Of a DNA stretch of 64,000 nucleotides, positions 1 to 12,294 are shown one piece after another. The translations under genes and the position numbers were made by a program. Below the pieces are notes generated by a model. That model ran no database searches and had not been told where the DNA came from. It saw nothing but the letters and a program-made list of their open reading frames with translations. Position 1 is the first letter of the stretch. Each line of letters opens with the position of its first letter. The stretch comes from Jacaranda mimosifolia (Eukaryota > Streptophyta > Magnoliopsida > Lamiales > Bignoniaceae), in NCBI GenBank assembly GCA_018894105.1, contig CM032131.1, forward strand, positions 5,420,501 to 5,484,500, given 5' to 3'.

Positions 1-564
1 TATGAGTTTAAGAATATATTTGAGAATGCACATTTCATTCTTACATCACTCCTACATACCATCATATCATAAATCTAATTTTAAAAAAACACATTAATAT
101 TAAAATGGTTATGTAATGTGATTTGTTAATACACTTAAAAGCTTCAAATTCTATTAGAAAAGTGGACCTACTGATAAAAAAACAGATGAAGTATTGCCAG
201 CAAAAATATAAATAGTTAAAGAATATGAGTAGACACATGTGAGAACCAGTTAATCTTATTCTAGTCAATTAAAGAATAAAAATATCTAATATCTTTTAAG
301 CCAACGTCAAATGAAAAGTTACCATACATCATTTATATATTTACCCTAGATATTATTTTAGAAACTTCTTACAAATGAATTGAAAGGTGAACAAATAAAA
401 TGTTATCCACATTCTAGAAGATTTTTACTTGATGATCATAAAATATGAAAAAAAAAAATTAGAAAAAGAAAATGCATAAAAGAATATGTGAGAATCAAAT
501 AGATGTATCCTGGTCAAATAAAAAGCAAAAGATGTATCATACTTTTAAGTTAATCTTAAATAAA
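1..564. other. AT-rich sequence, no gene seen
   Basis: No coding region is supportable. The stretch is strongly AT-rich with long A runs. Segments near 215-330 and 478-570 resemble each other loosely (agaatatg, agtcaa/ggtcaaataaa and taagttaat/taagccaac in the same order), so an old degenerate duplication is possible. Confidence 0.5.
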
Positions 565-1150
565 TGATAGTACACAGAAGTTGGAGCAAGGTTTTTTCAA
601 TAGATATTGGTGTTTCAGTTTGTTTTCTTTGAAAGGCGTGTAGAGAGATTTTTGTTGTCAAAGGTTCTTGAATATTCACGGTTCTTTTGTAAATAATTTT
701 TTTTAATCAAGTTCTTTTTGGGACTTAGTGTGTATAATTTTGTTTTTTTTTCTTGATGGGCTTAGGCGTCCTTAGGCTCTCTGATCCTTTCATTTAATTA
801 ATTGATTTAGTTCATTGGACCTTTTTTAGGTCTTTTACAAATTGTCTTTGTAGTCTTAATTATCAAAATCATTAAGTCCCCTATTTTCAATTTGAAAATC
901 TTATTTTATATTAAAAATATATCATAAGTTCAAATTTTAATATTCACCTTATTTTAGATCATAATATTATCAATTTCATCGATTTTCACTGGCTAAATTA
1001 TGTTAACTACATTCTTGCATTGGTTCAAAGACTTGTAAAATTCTTTTGCCGTGCTCATATGAGGACTTAGATGAATTTCATTCCTTGTATGTCTAAATTC
1101 TTGGGAAAGTTTCATGTCGCAATCGTCTAAGGATTTATATAACTTTCAAA
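565..1150 (-). repeat. 3' LTR of Tat-like copy 1
   Basis: It matches the segments at 6351, 10219 and 14440 in order, and those at 15470-15800 and 21110-21593 as reverse complement. Shared blocks are the outer TGAT...GAAGTTGGAGC end, a GGGCTTAGG block and an AT-rich tail with 'AAAATCTTATTTTA'. The right border is not sharp; 1150 is where similarity to the 11.9-kb copy fades. Confidence 0.5.
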
Positions 1151-1859
1151 TGTCTCGTGGTAAGAAGCAAAATTTGGGAGGCATGACCCAATTTAGATTA
1201 GATCAAAGTTGAGCCATACTTTATGGAAAGGGAGAGAGTGTGGTGGTGAGAGCATTGTCAACGTCAAGACTTTCAGGCTGGTGTTTGTGGCAAATTCGCA
1301 TTAGCACTTACATTGGATGGCTGTGTTGGGTGCTTGGCTTCTTTTTCGACACCCGAGTCGGGTAGTAAATTGCTACTTCGATATAAAGTCGTCTAATTTT
1401 TATTCAAAGTTTTGGGGTTCCATCAAATGTTTTTAGGTGCTTGTTCCTTTGGCGAATGTTCCTATTCATCTCTTCCATGAAAGGGGTCAATTGAGTGCCA
1501 TATACTAAAAAAAATATATATATTATTTTGCAAGGAGATTTAGAAAAATTTCTCTAGATAGAGATGGGTACCATGGAAGCTGTTGAGGGTGTCCATCAAA
1601 AGTTTGCTCTCTGCAAAGGACTTAAAGTTTTTCCTAATGTTTTGTGCTTGGGTGGAATCTATCGAATCTTGAGTCTCGATGGGTATTTTTCAATGTTTAT
1701 AGGATGTTGATTTTCTTTAGAGTACTTAATGTCTCATCAACTTCGATTCATATAAGTAAAGGACTTAAAATATTGCAATGATCAAGTGTAGATCAAACAC
1801 AAGTGCGTGGACGTATGTACTGTAATGAGGTAGAAGCATATCTCACTTTACGTTCCGCA

Positions 1860-2065
1860 TAGGACTTAGATTGTTTCATGGAGCTTTTCATCTTGAACAT
1901 CCTTTCAGATCGCTTGCAAGATTTTATGTTCTCCAGAATACTTAGATATTTTTCAAGACTTGTTAGGTTGTCTTTATGGACAGTGTATGTTTTCAAGATA
2001 ACTTGTTATCCTTTTGCTTTGGTACTTGAAAGATGGGTATCTCCGCAGGGAGTGGTTGCTGCTTA
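1860..2065. repeat. Internal segment shared with the inverted copy
   Basis: This segment ('CATAGGACTTAGAT', 'CTTAGATATTTTT', 'GTTTTCAAGATAACTT') recurs as reverse complement at about 20060-20280. It lies about 1.3 kb inside the outer end of both elements, which supports reading 565-6690 and 15470-21593 as two copies of one family. Its open frames are short and not convincing as protein. Confidence 0.6.
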
Positions 2066-2939
2066 ATCAAATTTATTTACAGGGATGGGAGCTTTCTTTC
2101 AATGTTATGTTACTTTTTAAACTCATGAGTCCTTATTTATTGTTGACTATTTGCATCGATTGTTCACTCTTGCTTGGGAGTTAGACCTTTTGAGGTGTTA
2201 GGTCATTCTCTTTAGCAATGAGTTAGTCTCCAATTAAGTCAAGGTTGGCGTTCCTAGGTTTAACACGAATGTGGCTTTCTAGGTGCAAGGAAACAACAGT
2301 TGGGTGAGTAGGAAAACATTAGGCAACTAATGTTACATGGTGTTCAGCCATAACTTAGAATTCCTCATAGAGTTAGGTGTTCTTGAGCACTCTTATGACA
2401 TTTTGGGAGGCAATGTGCTTGGCGAAAGATTTAGAAATTTTGTTGGCCTAGTTTTATGTTCTAAATATCTTTTAGGTTCCTTTGCAAAATTAAGTTACTC
2501 TGGGAGCTTTTGGAAGTGCCTTGCAGAGGTGTTTCTTAGAGGATCCTTTAGTTGCGACCTTGGAAGTTTTATTAGGAACATGACCTTTCGCACTCCAAAG
2601 ATTTTTTCACTTTGCAAAGCTATGATTTCTTTATTGGGAGTGTCCCTTAGCGAGTTTCATCGAGAGGGCTTGCAACGATTATAGTAATCATGAGGCCCCC
2701 TTATATTTCTTTAAATGGTTAAGTATCAATTAAACACAGAGAATGAATTTTACATTTGTAGTGTTATTAGATCTCGCATATTTGTTGAGTGGGTTAGAGT
2801 ATCATTGTCTCAACATAGTCACTTGGAATACTTTTCATTCGTGAATTATGTCATTTTCATGATGTCATCAGCATATTATTGTATCTTTGTATTTTCCTCA
2901 TGGTAGTTCTTCATTTAGGGTTGTTGTTGTGGAGTTTTT

Positions 2940-3190
2940 TAGGTAAGAGTACACGTGTGGTGCCGGATGTTGGGTGCCCATTGAGCACTTGGCCATGGTC
3001 CTACATGTTAGGTGCCTACGGGGTACCTAGCTATGCTAGGGTGTCAGGCACCCACTAGGTGCCCTCCTATTCTAGGCGCTCGTATTGGGCATCTGCGTGC
3101 TCGTTAAGCTCATGTAATAAATACCTATGTTGGGAGTCTGGGCACCAGTGCCAGTCTAGGGTGCTGAGCATCTGGCCATTAGACCTTTAT
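2940..3190. repeat. GC-richer tract of GGTGCC/GGCACC palindromic motifs
   Basis: The tract repeats blocks such as GGTGCCTA, AGGCACCCACTAGGTGCC and GGGCATCTG in both orientations, giving several possible short hairpins. A related tract is present at 12295-12430 in the middle Tat-like element. No coding function is apparent. Confidence 0.55.
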
Positions 3191-3414
3191 CAAAACACTT
3201 TGATTTTGTTAAATGTTATTGGTATTTATCCTCTTGGAAGATATGACTACTGAGAGAGCACTTAAGATTTCTACCAAAGCTTGGCACTTGGCAAGTGACT
3301 ATCAAGGTGAACTTAAGGTGCGATAGGGGCGTATGAGCTAAGCACGGCTTATTGAGTTTTATTGCAAGTTCCCTTGAATGGATTTATTAAGCTAGGTAGA
3401 TAAGTGTGTGAATG

Positions 3415-3615
3415 TATGTGCGAACCTCAATAGGAAGGTCTCATCATGATACTTAGCCCCTTGAATCATGTTCTGTTGAGTACCTCACCAGTGAGATCTT
3501 ATCATGATGCTTAATTTATTTTGTTGAAGTTAATTGAGTACCTCATGGTTAAGGTTACGTCGTAGTACTTAATCATTCATTACAAGCTTTGCTGAGTACC
3601 TCTCTGGCGAGGACT
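3415..3615. repeat. Tandem repeat, about 60-bp unit
   Basis: About four degenerate units carry the pattern GAGTACCTC, then a GAGATCTTATCATGATGCTTAA-like block, spaced about 60 bases apart. The opposite-orientation element carries a reverse-complement version at 18480-18790. Confidence 0.6.
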
Positions 3616-3944
3616 TGTAAATGAGGACTCTTAAAAGTTATATATTGTGAAGATGTTAAATTGCGAGCTCTTTGTTCAGGAGGTCGTATCATCGTACATC
3701 GAATTTTTTGCAATAAGGGGTGGAACGTCGGCCATATGCCCCTAGAGGGATTAGATGATCAAGTTTAAGGGTACAACCACATACATCCTAGGATGCCTCA
3801 TAGCAGGCTTACGCGAAACCATCTTAAGTGCTATAATAGTTTATTAAGCATTAAAATCATACAACCACTTACCTTTATGAAGAGTGTTTTGTAGGCTAGT
3901 GTGTAGTAATCATGTATTCCCAGGAGAGCTAGGAGGTAAGTTTA

Positions 3945-4325
3945 CGCCAAAAATTTAGGTGTGCTCTGGAGAGCAGCGTGCCTTAAAGTTTTAATTATGC
4001 TCTGGAAAGTAAGGTGCAAGCGCTTTAAGATTCAAGTGTGACCCAAAGAGCATTGCGCAAGTGCCTCAACAATTTAAATTTGCTTTGAAGAGTAGGATGA
4101 GCAAGCACCTCAAAGGTTTAAATATGCTCTGAACAAAGTTTTAAGTGTGCTCTGGCGAGTGTGGTGCACTAGCTCATCAAAATTTAATTTTTCTCTAGAC
4201 AGCGGGATGCGCAAGTGCTTTAAAGATTTAAGTTTGCTCCATAGAGCGGGTGCACAAGCTCTTCAAGGATTTAAGTTCACTACATAAAGCAAGATGCTCA
4301 AACACCTCAAAGATTTAAGTAATAA
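3945..4325. repeat. Tandem repeat, about 58-bp unit
   Basis: Roughly seven degenerate units each carry GTGTGCTCTGGAGAG-like, GCGCAAGTGC-like and AAAGATTTAAGT-like blocks. No open frame runs through it. Arrays like this are common in the internal region of large non-coding LTR elements. Confidence 0.65.
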
Positions 4326-4789
4326 CCAGAGATAATAGTGTAAAGAAAATGAAATTTATCAAAAATAATTCATCAACAACGAGATAGTGCTGCCTCTATG
4401 CTGGTTCGCTTTATTAAAGTTAAAAATGCATAACTCAAAATCATAAGAGATTTCTAGCTTGAAATAGAGAAAAAACAGGGTCTAACTTGCTCAAGGAAAA
4501 TTTACTAAAGGTACTGAGGCAACAAGAAAGGGGTATTGCTAGTGATGAATTTGAGTATTCTAGAGATAATTTCCTAAGGTGATCACTAACTTGATATCAG
4601 GGTCTCAGGGTATGTCTTTACCATTGTCCTTCTTTTTATTGTCATCTAGCTCCTTCGTTTTGACAACCTTGGGGGTTGAAATCTTAATGTTCTTCTTCAA
4701 AGGTAATGTTGGGCATCGTGGGATGCACTTAAAAGACTCCTAGTATAGGGTTAATTGCGTGGGCTTGCATCTATCTCATCACTCGTGCT

Positions 4790-6250
4790 AGCACCTTTAT
4801 GGCATTTATAAAGTCTCCGCCAGCTAGAACTCTTGAGATCCCTAAGATGACTCTAGCCATGAGGAGGTCATCAACGTTGCAACAGTGTTGCTGGTCTTTC
4901 TCTAGGCTGCTTGGCCTCTATGCTATGTATTCATTGAGGTGTCCTCTTTAGATCAATCTCTCGGTCTCATTCTTTAACTGTTTGCACCACTAGGTAATAT
5001 GTCTACCATCGCGATGAAAGTGACACCACTTATCCGATTATTGCTTCTTTGGATCCTCTAGTGTATTTTAAGGAGGGCACTAGATGAGGCCATGTTGCAA
5101 TGCTACAATCATAATCGTTGCTCTTAAGGGGTAAGTGGCCTATAGGTGATGAATGCCTGGAGCGGACTATTTTCATGATCCTTTTGCTTGTCGCTATTAT
5201 TACTCCTTTTATCATGTATTTTGTGCTTATAGGCTTCTTAGATAGTTATAGCTTTCTCAAACTTGATGTATCTTTTCACATGAATCAAGAGTTCTTCTAA
5301 AGTAGTAGGAGGTTTTGTTGCAATAAACTCTAGAATATCAAGTACTTTAGGTTTCACAAGATGATGCTGGCCCAGAGATCCTAGTTAATATAGGGAATCT
5401 CGTGCACCAATTGAACAAAGCAACTGAGCTAAGTCCTCATGAACTCTCCATCCTTCTGCTTGATGCTAAATAAGTATACCACTGCTTTGGGGTATTTTCG
5501 GCCGATGGAGAAATTTTGGAGGAAATAATACACCAACATATCCCATGCAATGATGGATCCAGCTGGCATCTAATAGAACCATGTCAAGGCACGTTTTGTG
5601 AGTGTAGTGTAGAAGAGTTTGCAGTATGCAGCTTTGCTTAAGTTGTAACCTCCATCTTCATTAGAAAGTTGTCTAGGTACTCCTGAGGGTCCGCAATGCC
5701 ATCAAACTCTTTGCTAAGTAGTTATCTTCGTCATAAGAGGGAGTATTTCTACCAATATAGTTGGAGCAAAAGGCTATATTTTGGGATAACGGTAGCTAGA
5801 GGATAATACAAGCTCTATATTCCTAATGGTGGGTATGCTATCAAGGAATGTATTTGGACTCCAGCACAACGAGTGTGTGCTAGTTGAAATATGCTCAAAG
5901 TGAGGAATGTTTATCTACCTACTAGTGCCAAAGGAAGGAGCAGTATCAAGCTCAGAGTCGGCTCTTAGCTTAGTTTTTTTTCTAGGAAGAAGAAGCCCCA
6001 TAACTTCGATGGGAGGTTGCTGCAACTCATGTGGGCGACGCTCCTCAATATATTAGACAACTACTTCAGCCACAAAGTGGGTAATGGCATTCTCCACCAG
6101 GGTCTTCAATATTTTGTAGGTTATAAGTAGGATGGGATCTTCAGAAGGTGGTGCTTTTTGTGCATACATATCCTCTAGTGTAGGTTTTCCATTCAAAGCT
6201 GGATCCAATACTTGATGGAATAGATCTTTAGGTCTCTGCACATTCACTTA
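4790..6250 (-). pseudogene. Degenerate gag of Tat/Retand-like element
   Basis: Read on the minus strand in pieces, this encodes a Ty3/gypsy capsid. Near 5710 is DGIADPQEYLDNF, near 5600 are KRALTWFY and AGSIIAWDMLVYYFL, then SIGRKYPKAVVYLFSIKQ: the usual order of the plant Retrotrans_gag domain, here split by stops and frameshifts. Further along, near 5035-4950, comes WCHFHRDGRH and later CKQLKNETERLI, the Cys/His region at the Gag C-terminus of Tat-type elements. An open start piece (MNVQRPKDLFHQ) lies at 6247-6053. It sits just inside the 5' LTR, as gag should. It cannot give a full product; at least three in-frame stops are visible. Confidence 0.7.
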
Positions 6251-6327
6251 CGTCAGGGCATCTTACTTGTTATGGTCATGAACTCTCCATTTGGTCTGCA
6301 ACTTCAGAATTCCTACTCACAGTTTAG

Positions 6328-6348
6328 AGTTTCTATAGGCAGTGCTAA
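6328..6348 (-). other. Degenerate primer-binding region of Tat-like copy 1
   Basis: On the minus strand the LTR ends in CA at 6351. It is followed by TT and a stretch that corresponds, with many changes, to the TTGGCACCATTTGTAGGG primer site of the inverted copy at 15803. This fixes the direction of the element. Confidence 0.35.
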
Positions 6349-6350
6349 AA

Positions 6351-6690
6351 TGATGGTGCATGGAAGTTGGAGCAAGGTCCTTTCTAGACAGCAATCTGTC
6401 GATTCGTTTTCTCTGGAATATGTACAGATACATTTTTGTTCTTGAAGTTTCCTGAATTTTTGCTATTCTTTTCTGAATGATTTCTTATGCTCAAATTCTT
6501 TATAGGGCTTAATATTTATAGTTTTCTCTTGGTGGGCTTAGGCCCATTAGGGTTCCATTACCCTTCTTTATGGGATTAATTTGTCCTTGAGCTCTCTAAC
6601 TCTTTTATTGTATTAATTGATTTAGTCTATTGGGCTTTTTTCAATTCTTTTACCAAATTATCCTTTTAGTCTCAGCCATCCACATCAATA
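6351..6690 (-). repeat. 5' LTR (truncated) of Tat-like copy 1
   Basis: It is collinear with 565-860: TGATGGTGCATGGAAGTTGG, TCTCTGGAATATG, GGGCTTAGGCCC, TTAATTGATTTAGT. Similarity to the other copies stops near 6690, shortly before a solo LTR inserted at 6772, so the outer part of this LTR is missing. Confidence 0.55.
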
Positions 6691-6771
6691 AACATAATAC
6701 CACATAGCATTTATAGATTTATCATAAGTACTACAACATAGACATATTACATTCTTTGAGTAGTTATTAAT

Positions 6772-9700
6772 TGAAACACCCCAAATTATGGGTCCCTAAA
6801 TGTGAAGTTATTATTTCAGCAAAATAAAATACGAATTCAATAAATTGGGTTCAGATTAATTTTGAGTTAAATTTTAATTGAGGCCCATGGACAATTATTA
6901 GCAGTTGAGGGATTTAATTGTAATTAAGAGAAGGGCTTGATTGCCCAAAATTATAAAATTCAGAGGTCAATGCGGGAAGGTTAAAAGTTTAAGGACTACA
7001 AAATAATTGTGTTAATATCTAACTATTTGTAATTAACAATCCCAAGGGGTCAATGTGCAATAATAAACTTTTAAGAACTAAATTGGAGTTTTGGGGTCAA
7101 ATTATAAGGCGGATGGAACTTTTGAGTGTAATTGAAGTTGGCTAAAAACTCGAAGGGATCAATTAAAGGCAGTCAATAAATCCTGGGGTAATCTATAATT
7201 ATGGAAAATATCTTTATATATATATATATATCATGAACCTAAGAAAATATCAAATTTCCAAACTGAACCCTAACCTCTACTATGGCGGCAAACAACAAAA
7301 AATGGCCAAGAACTTTCAAATTGATGTCGTAGAAAGCTACCTTCCAACTTAATGAGTAAAACCATACCAAAAACACCCATAAACAACTAAAACATATCGC
7401 CACAAATTGAGGGCGACGATGGGGCGTGGCAATGGTGGTGGTTCTGCCGCCTCTGACTATGGAGATGAGATGGGCTATGAAGGGTTATGGTTGGAATGAG
7501 GTGGGGAACATTTCGGTGGCATCAATTTGATGTTTGATGGCCGGATGTGGGATAATTAACATGGTAAAAGGGGCAGCAGCACGAGGTGGTGTTGTAGCCG
7601 TTCTCAGCCAAATTGACTAATGAGGTGCCGCCATACTATGCAATTGGTTGAAGGGCTCAGTACAGTACATCAAGGCACACTTATAGATAGTGGCAACCTC
7701 CACCTTCAATGATGGACACTGACGATAGACAGCGATGCTCCTGTGATTGAAGGACAACAAATAGATAATCATGACTTGGACATGTCAGGACCAAAATCGG
7801 GCTGTAAATTTGACTCATACTTATTGAATTTGGATAAATTTCATACCAAGCATTAATTCTATTGATTTTCATGATTTGAGTCAACCATTTGATTAAATTT
7901 AAGTCATTAAATTATAATTTGACCTAAATTGAGTATTAATTTTGTGAGTGGTAAATTCAAAATCAAGTATAAGATCTAAACTTAACAATTTGAGCAATAT
8001 CGACTTAAATTTACGTTCTCAAGACCTAATAATATGACATGTGATGGAGAAGGTAGGGTTGAGTTAATCTAAACATGTAAAAGATATTAACGTGTTTAGA
8101 GTTTTAGATAATAGAGGTGACGATGATTGGGCTCAATTAAGTAAAGTTTCGTAATATTAAAAGTACTACGTATCTAATGGCTATGGTTATTAAGAATTAG
8201 ATATAACGAGACCTACATTTTATGACAACAAATGCTTGTTGAATATTGGGACCCTAAGTGAAATCCTAACAATGTCGTGAGCTGAAGACAATCGTATTAG
8301 TAATCTCCCTATCAACTCATTAGGTTAAGAACTATTACCTTTAATTATATAAGGTATTTAAAGGTGAAATAGAGATTAGAAAGAATATGTTAGAATAACC
8401 TTAAAGCTTGATAAAGACATTGACTGTATTTATATTTAAGATTTCGAGAATTAATATGATGGTAACTCAGGTTATCTTATGATAGTTCCTAAATTGGCTA
8501 GAAAATAAGGATGCGAGTTATCTAAATGGCTAAGGAAACCCTTCGGCATTTACTAGGTGAGTTTATACTCGATAATACAAGATTTTCTTACTAGAAAAAG
8601 AACATATATGCTAGTTAATATATTATTGCTGCTTAGTTCTTTCTACGTTGAGATTGAGAAACCTGTTATTTACTCCATTCTATATTATGCTTTTGTCCTT
8701 GCTTCTCCTTCAACTCTTGCGTTAGGACTTGAAAGTTCGATTGAACTACTCTTCTTTGCTTTATGATATTCGAGCCATTACTATTTGAGTTCCGAAAATG
8801 CTTTAAATTAATGAATTTCTAAACCGTATACTGTACTAATTTACTTTCGTTTGAGTTTTGAAAAGCAAATGAATTGCAAATCTTGTCCATACATTGCCAA
8901 CTTTACATTAGTTGTTATTTACTATTTTATACACTTATTTATACTATTTTACCAAGAAATTGGCTATTGTATTATAAAATGCAATTAATATTTCAAACTA
9001 TGCTTTCCTGTCGCCACCATGATTACTGAATACTAATTTCAGAATGAACCCAATACGGACTGACTAACTGTTCAATTTACATGGCGAAGAGATAACTAAA
9101 CAAAAAATGATGTTGGACAATATTGCTTATAATAATACCCTAGAGGGACACCTTAAGGGAAGTTGGAATTTGGGCACAGGGCCAAATTTGAAAGTACGCT
9201 GGACAGAATTAGGTCGTCAGTTAGAGACTTTTGGAGTCCGACCTCACATTAGTCAGAGGTAGTATCAGACAGATATGTAACAAATCATGCCACTGACTGA
9301 TTGTCTGAGCTACTCACTCAGAATTTGGAGGGATAAGGATTTTCGTGTTTCCAAAAGTGGAGGGACAAGATTGGAAAACCACCAATAGCTTTTTGTAAAA
9401 TTAACTAATATGTTTTGATATCTAAATTTTAGAACTTGAACGTTTTATGAAAATCAATTGACTATCTAAAAACTAGGTCGATCATTTTGTCTCTCTCAAA
9501 GCTTAACAATTTCCCTAAAAAGGGCACTGAATTTTGTGAAGTCTCACAATTGGTATGGGGTGGTGTTGAGACAGAACATTAAAAACCTTGAATGTAAACT
9601 TTCTAATGAAAAGTAATGGATGTGGATTTTTGTTTTCCCTTTTAGGAAAAGGTACCTCATTCTTAAATTAAAAAGAATATCTAAAATAATTATTTCTACC

Positions 9701-10117
9701 TTGACTCATGATCGGTATAAAGGTACATTTAAATCATTCATCAGCATACTAACTCACTAAGCTATTTGGACTTACAGCTTTTATGTTGTTCTTTCTGTTG
9801 TTTACACCAGGTAGGAGCAAGTAAAGGTGAGAGCCCCAACCACATGATATACAATGTAATAGCTTTAATGAAGGTAAAAGCGCACATCATAATCTTTTGA
9901 GTTACTAATATAAATAAGATTAATAGGTACTAGCAATACTAAGTGTGATCCTAATATCACGGTCAAGTTGAACATTGGAAAGTTTTGATTGTGTAAGTTT
10001 TATATTGCTGTGGAGATTAAATACTTTATGTTTGAAAAGTATATTATACAGAAAGCTTGTGCAATGGTTTGAGTGGCACCTCAAGCCAAGCAGACATCTC
10101 TAAAACCGGATGTTACA
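6772..10117 (+). mobile_element. Solo LTR of a Ty3/gypsy (Tekay-like) element
   Basis: The segment begins TGAAACACCCC and ends GGATGTTACA, so TG...CA, with a 5-bp duplication TTAAT at 6767-6771 and 10118-10122. The start resembles the TGTAACACCC start of the two chromovirus LTRs at 42515 and 60264. Near its end, at 9751-9775, is CTCACTAAG...TGGACTTAC, the counterpart of a block found about 0.4 kb before the end of those LTRs. There is no internal region or second LTR. At 3346 bp it is long for an LTR, and a hidden insertion cannot be excluded. Short ORFs inside are not taken as genes. Confidence 0.7.
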
Positions 10118-10218
10118 TTAATCAATAACACTAAAAGAAAATTAGCATTTTATAGTATAATGATATAAAAGAGTAATATAATGGTAGCTTCAAAAGAATA
10201 CCATTATAACATAATTAA

Positions 10219-11935
10219 TGCTAATCGGAGACGAAGCTAGAGTCTTTTTTTGGAATTCAACAAGTTTTTTTCAGCTCTATTCTCTAGAACATAATGCAAA
10301 GATTCTGAGCTATCTATTTTTTGCAAAGGGTAAATAGTAGATAACCATACAGCATATAGGGTCATGTGCGCTTTGCCCCCACCCCCAACCGATGCAAATG
10401 TGCGAAACAATTACCCAACCTTTAGTGAATGTGCTTGAATATCCCCTCATTCTATTTTTCAATGGAATATTCCACCAGAGATGTTAAGTACTTTGGGTAT
10501 GTTTCACTTTACCTCCTCAACTTTAACAAATGTGTATTTAACAATCTAATCATTCTAACATGTCACACTTTTATCATTAAATTTTTATTTTTCTAGAATA
10601 AAGTGAAACATTTTATAAAAAATATTATCACACACTAGTCACTTGTCAATATATGGACATTTGAATTAGTTTGAGTTATCATATAATTTGAAATTAATTT
10701 TATGATTATATTTCACTTGGTTTATACATGAGATGATTAAAACTAATTTTAAAATTATATCCTAATTGATTTTTTTTTTATCATTGTAACATTATGCTTA
10801 TTTGTTAGCAAATGATATTTAAATATTTTTTAATTTAAATAGAGTAATAAATGAGAGAAATAATGCTGCTACTAAAATATACATTATTTGCTACTAATAT
10901 TCATCCGACGAGCGTCACTTATCTTATTTTTATTCAAATTAAAATTTTAAACCACTTACACTTTAATTAAACAAATAAGTATAAAATTTTTAAGTACAAC
11001 TTAACGATCATTTGGTAATAGAACCCTAAACTTAATTTTTAATAATCTTACACACATCAATTTAGGAAAATTTTAACCATTAAGTTAATTTATACATTTC
11101 AGATAACTCAAATTGACTGAATTGGTGATATATTGATAATTAAGTAATATATGATAACAATTTTTGGCAAAATATTTTACTTTATTCCACCAAAATAAGA
11201 ATTTAATGATAAGGACAACATTTTAAAGTTCTTTAGGTGGCTAAATGTAAATTTTTTAAACATCAGGAGGTAAAGTGCAACAACTTTAAAATATATTGCT
11301 GGAAAATTGGAACATGAGGTATTTAAGCACATTTAGCAAAGGTTGGGTAATTGTTTTGCACACTTGCAATGGTTATAGGGCAAAGTGCAAATGACCCATA
11401 TGCTTAGGGTTGTCTGCTATTTACCCTTTTGCAAATGATTTTTTATGTCTCATTTGAGTTTGGAACTTGGTATTTATAGTGTTTTCTTTCTAAGTGGGCA
11501 TTGGGGATTAGATGTCCATCTTGATGGGCTTAATCACTTGGGCTCTATGGTCTTTTACTTTACTTATTATTCAATTAATTAGGTCTCCTTAGTTCGATTT
11601 TACATTTTTATCCTTAGATACTTAATTTTCCATGTCATGAAACATACCTACTTTTAATTTTGAAAATTTTATTTTCATATGGAAAGTAAAATATAAAGTC
11701 CAATTTTAATTTTTTCCTTGCCTTAATTTATCTGATTAAATTTTAATAAAGCAATCAATTATTATTCTTCAAATTTATGTGGAAATTTGAACAACTCAAC
11801 TTTCATCTAAGTTGAGATTCTTCAGGTCTCAAAGTCTCATAAGTTTTAGGGAGCACTTGTTAATTGCCTTGTATTCGCCTAAGGACTTAGTAAAATTTCA
11901 TCAAGTTTGAGACAGAGAAGAGCAGGCATTTATGA
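10219..11935 (-). repeat. 3' LTR of Tat-like copy 2, split by a MULE
   Basis: LTR sequence occupies 10219-10327 and resumes at 11436 after the nested element. The two sides join collinearly with the uninterrupted copy at 14440 ('ATTTTTGCAAATAATTTTTTATGTC'-like region around 14550). The inner border near 11935 is approximate. Confidence 0.55.
10328..11426. mobile_element. Non-autonomous Mutator-like element with very long TIRs
   Basis: The ends are inverted: GGGTAAATAGTAGATAACC at the left and, read inward from the right, GGGTAAATAGCAGACAACC. The inverted similarity continues inward for several hundred bases: 'AACAATTACCCAACCTTT', 'CACTTTACCTCCT' and 'TATCATTAAAT' recur on the other arm in the same order. 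A 9-bp duplication TTTTGCAAA flanks it at 10319-10327 and 11427-11435, the size typical of the Mutator superfamily. No transposase frame is present. It could fold almost end to end. Confidence 0.85.
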
Positions 11936-12294
11936 GAAATTCTAAAATGAGTTCCTCAGGTAACTTCCCTTACGCTTTTGTTTTTCCCTTTTCTTTCACT
12001 TCGTCTCATTTTTTGTGAATTTTTATGCAATCCTTTAGAGTTAGTAAAAAATCTTTATCAGGAAGTATTATCTAATTCGAGTTAGAATCCCAGACTAAGT
12101 GAAAGTCCACAAAAGTGAGAGGAGTGATGCCACTGATGAGCTACTGGGCGCCTTTCCATCAAGTTAATTCATGTCATGACTTGAGAGTGGAATGCTAGGA
12201 CATAAGATTCAATTCGAGTTAGAGTCCTAAACTAAGGCAAAGAGAAAGGGCAGGGGGGAGAGTACTACCATTAAGGAGCTATTAGTCGCCCTAA

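Larger units (their letters stand above)
565..6690 (-). mobile_element. Decayed non-autonomous LTR retrotransposon, Tat/Retand-like (copy 1)
   Basis: Two related segments in the same orientation, at 565 and at 6351, both start with TGAT, read on through 'GAAGTTGGAGCAAGG' and share 'GGGCTTAGG' and 'TTAATTGATTTAG'. They are read as the two LTRs. Gag is on the minus strand beside the right copy, so the element runs right to left with its 5' LTR at 6351-6690 and its 3' LTR at 565 to about 1150. Between gag and the 3' LTR there are only short tandem repeats and no reverse transcriptase or integrase, so it is non-autonomous. The 5' LTR is cut short near 6690. A related copy in the opposite orientation lies at about 15470-21593. 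Family assignment rests on the Gag motifs and is inference. Confidence 0.6.

Noticed and set aside
2337..2684. 115-codon plus-strand frame in Tat-like copy 1
   Set aside because: It is Phe/Leu/Ser-rich without motif, inside a decayed element; it could be remnant coding but nothing supports it.
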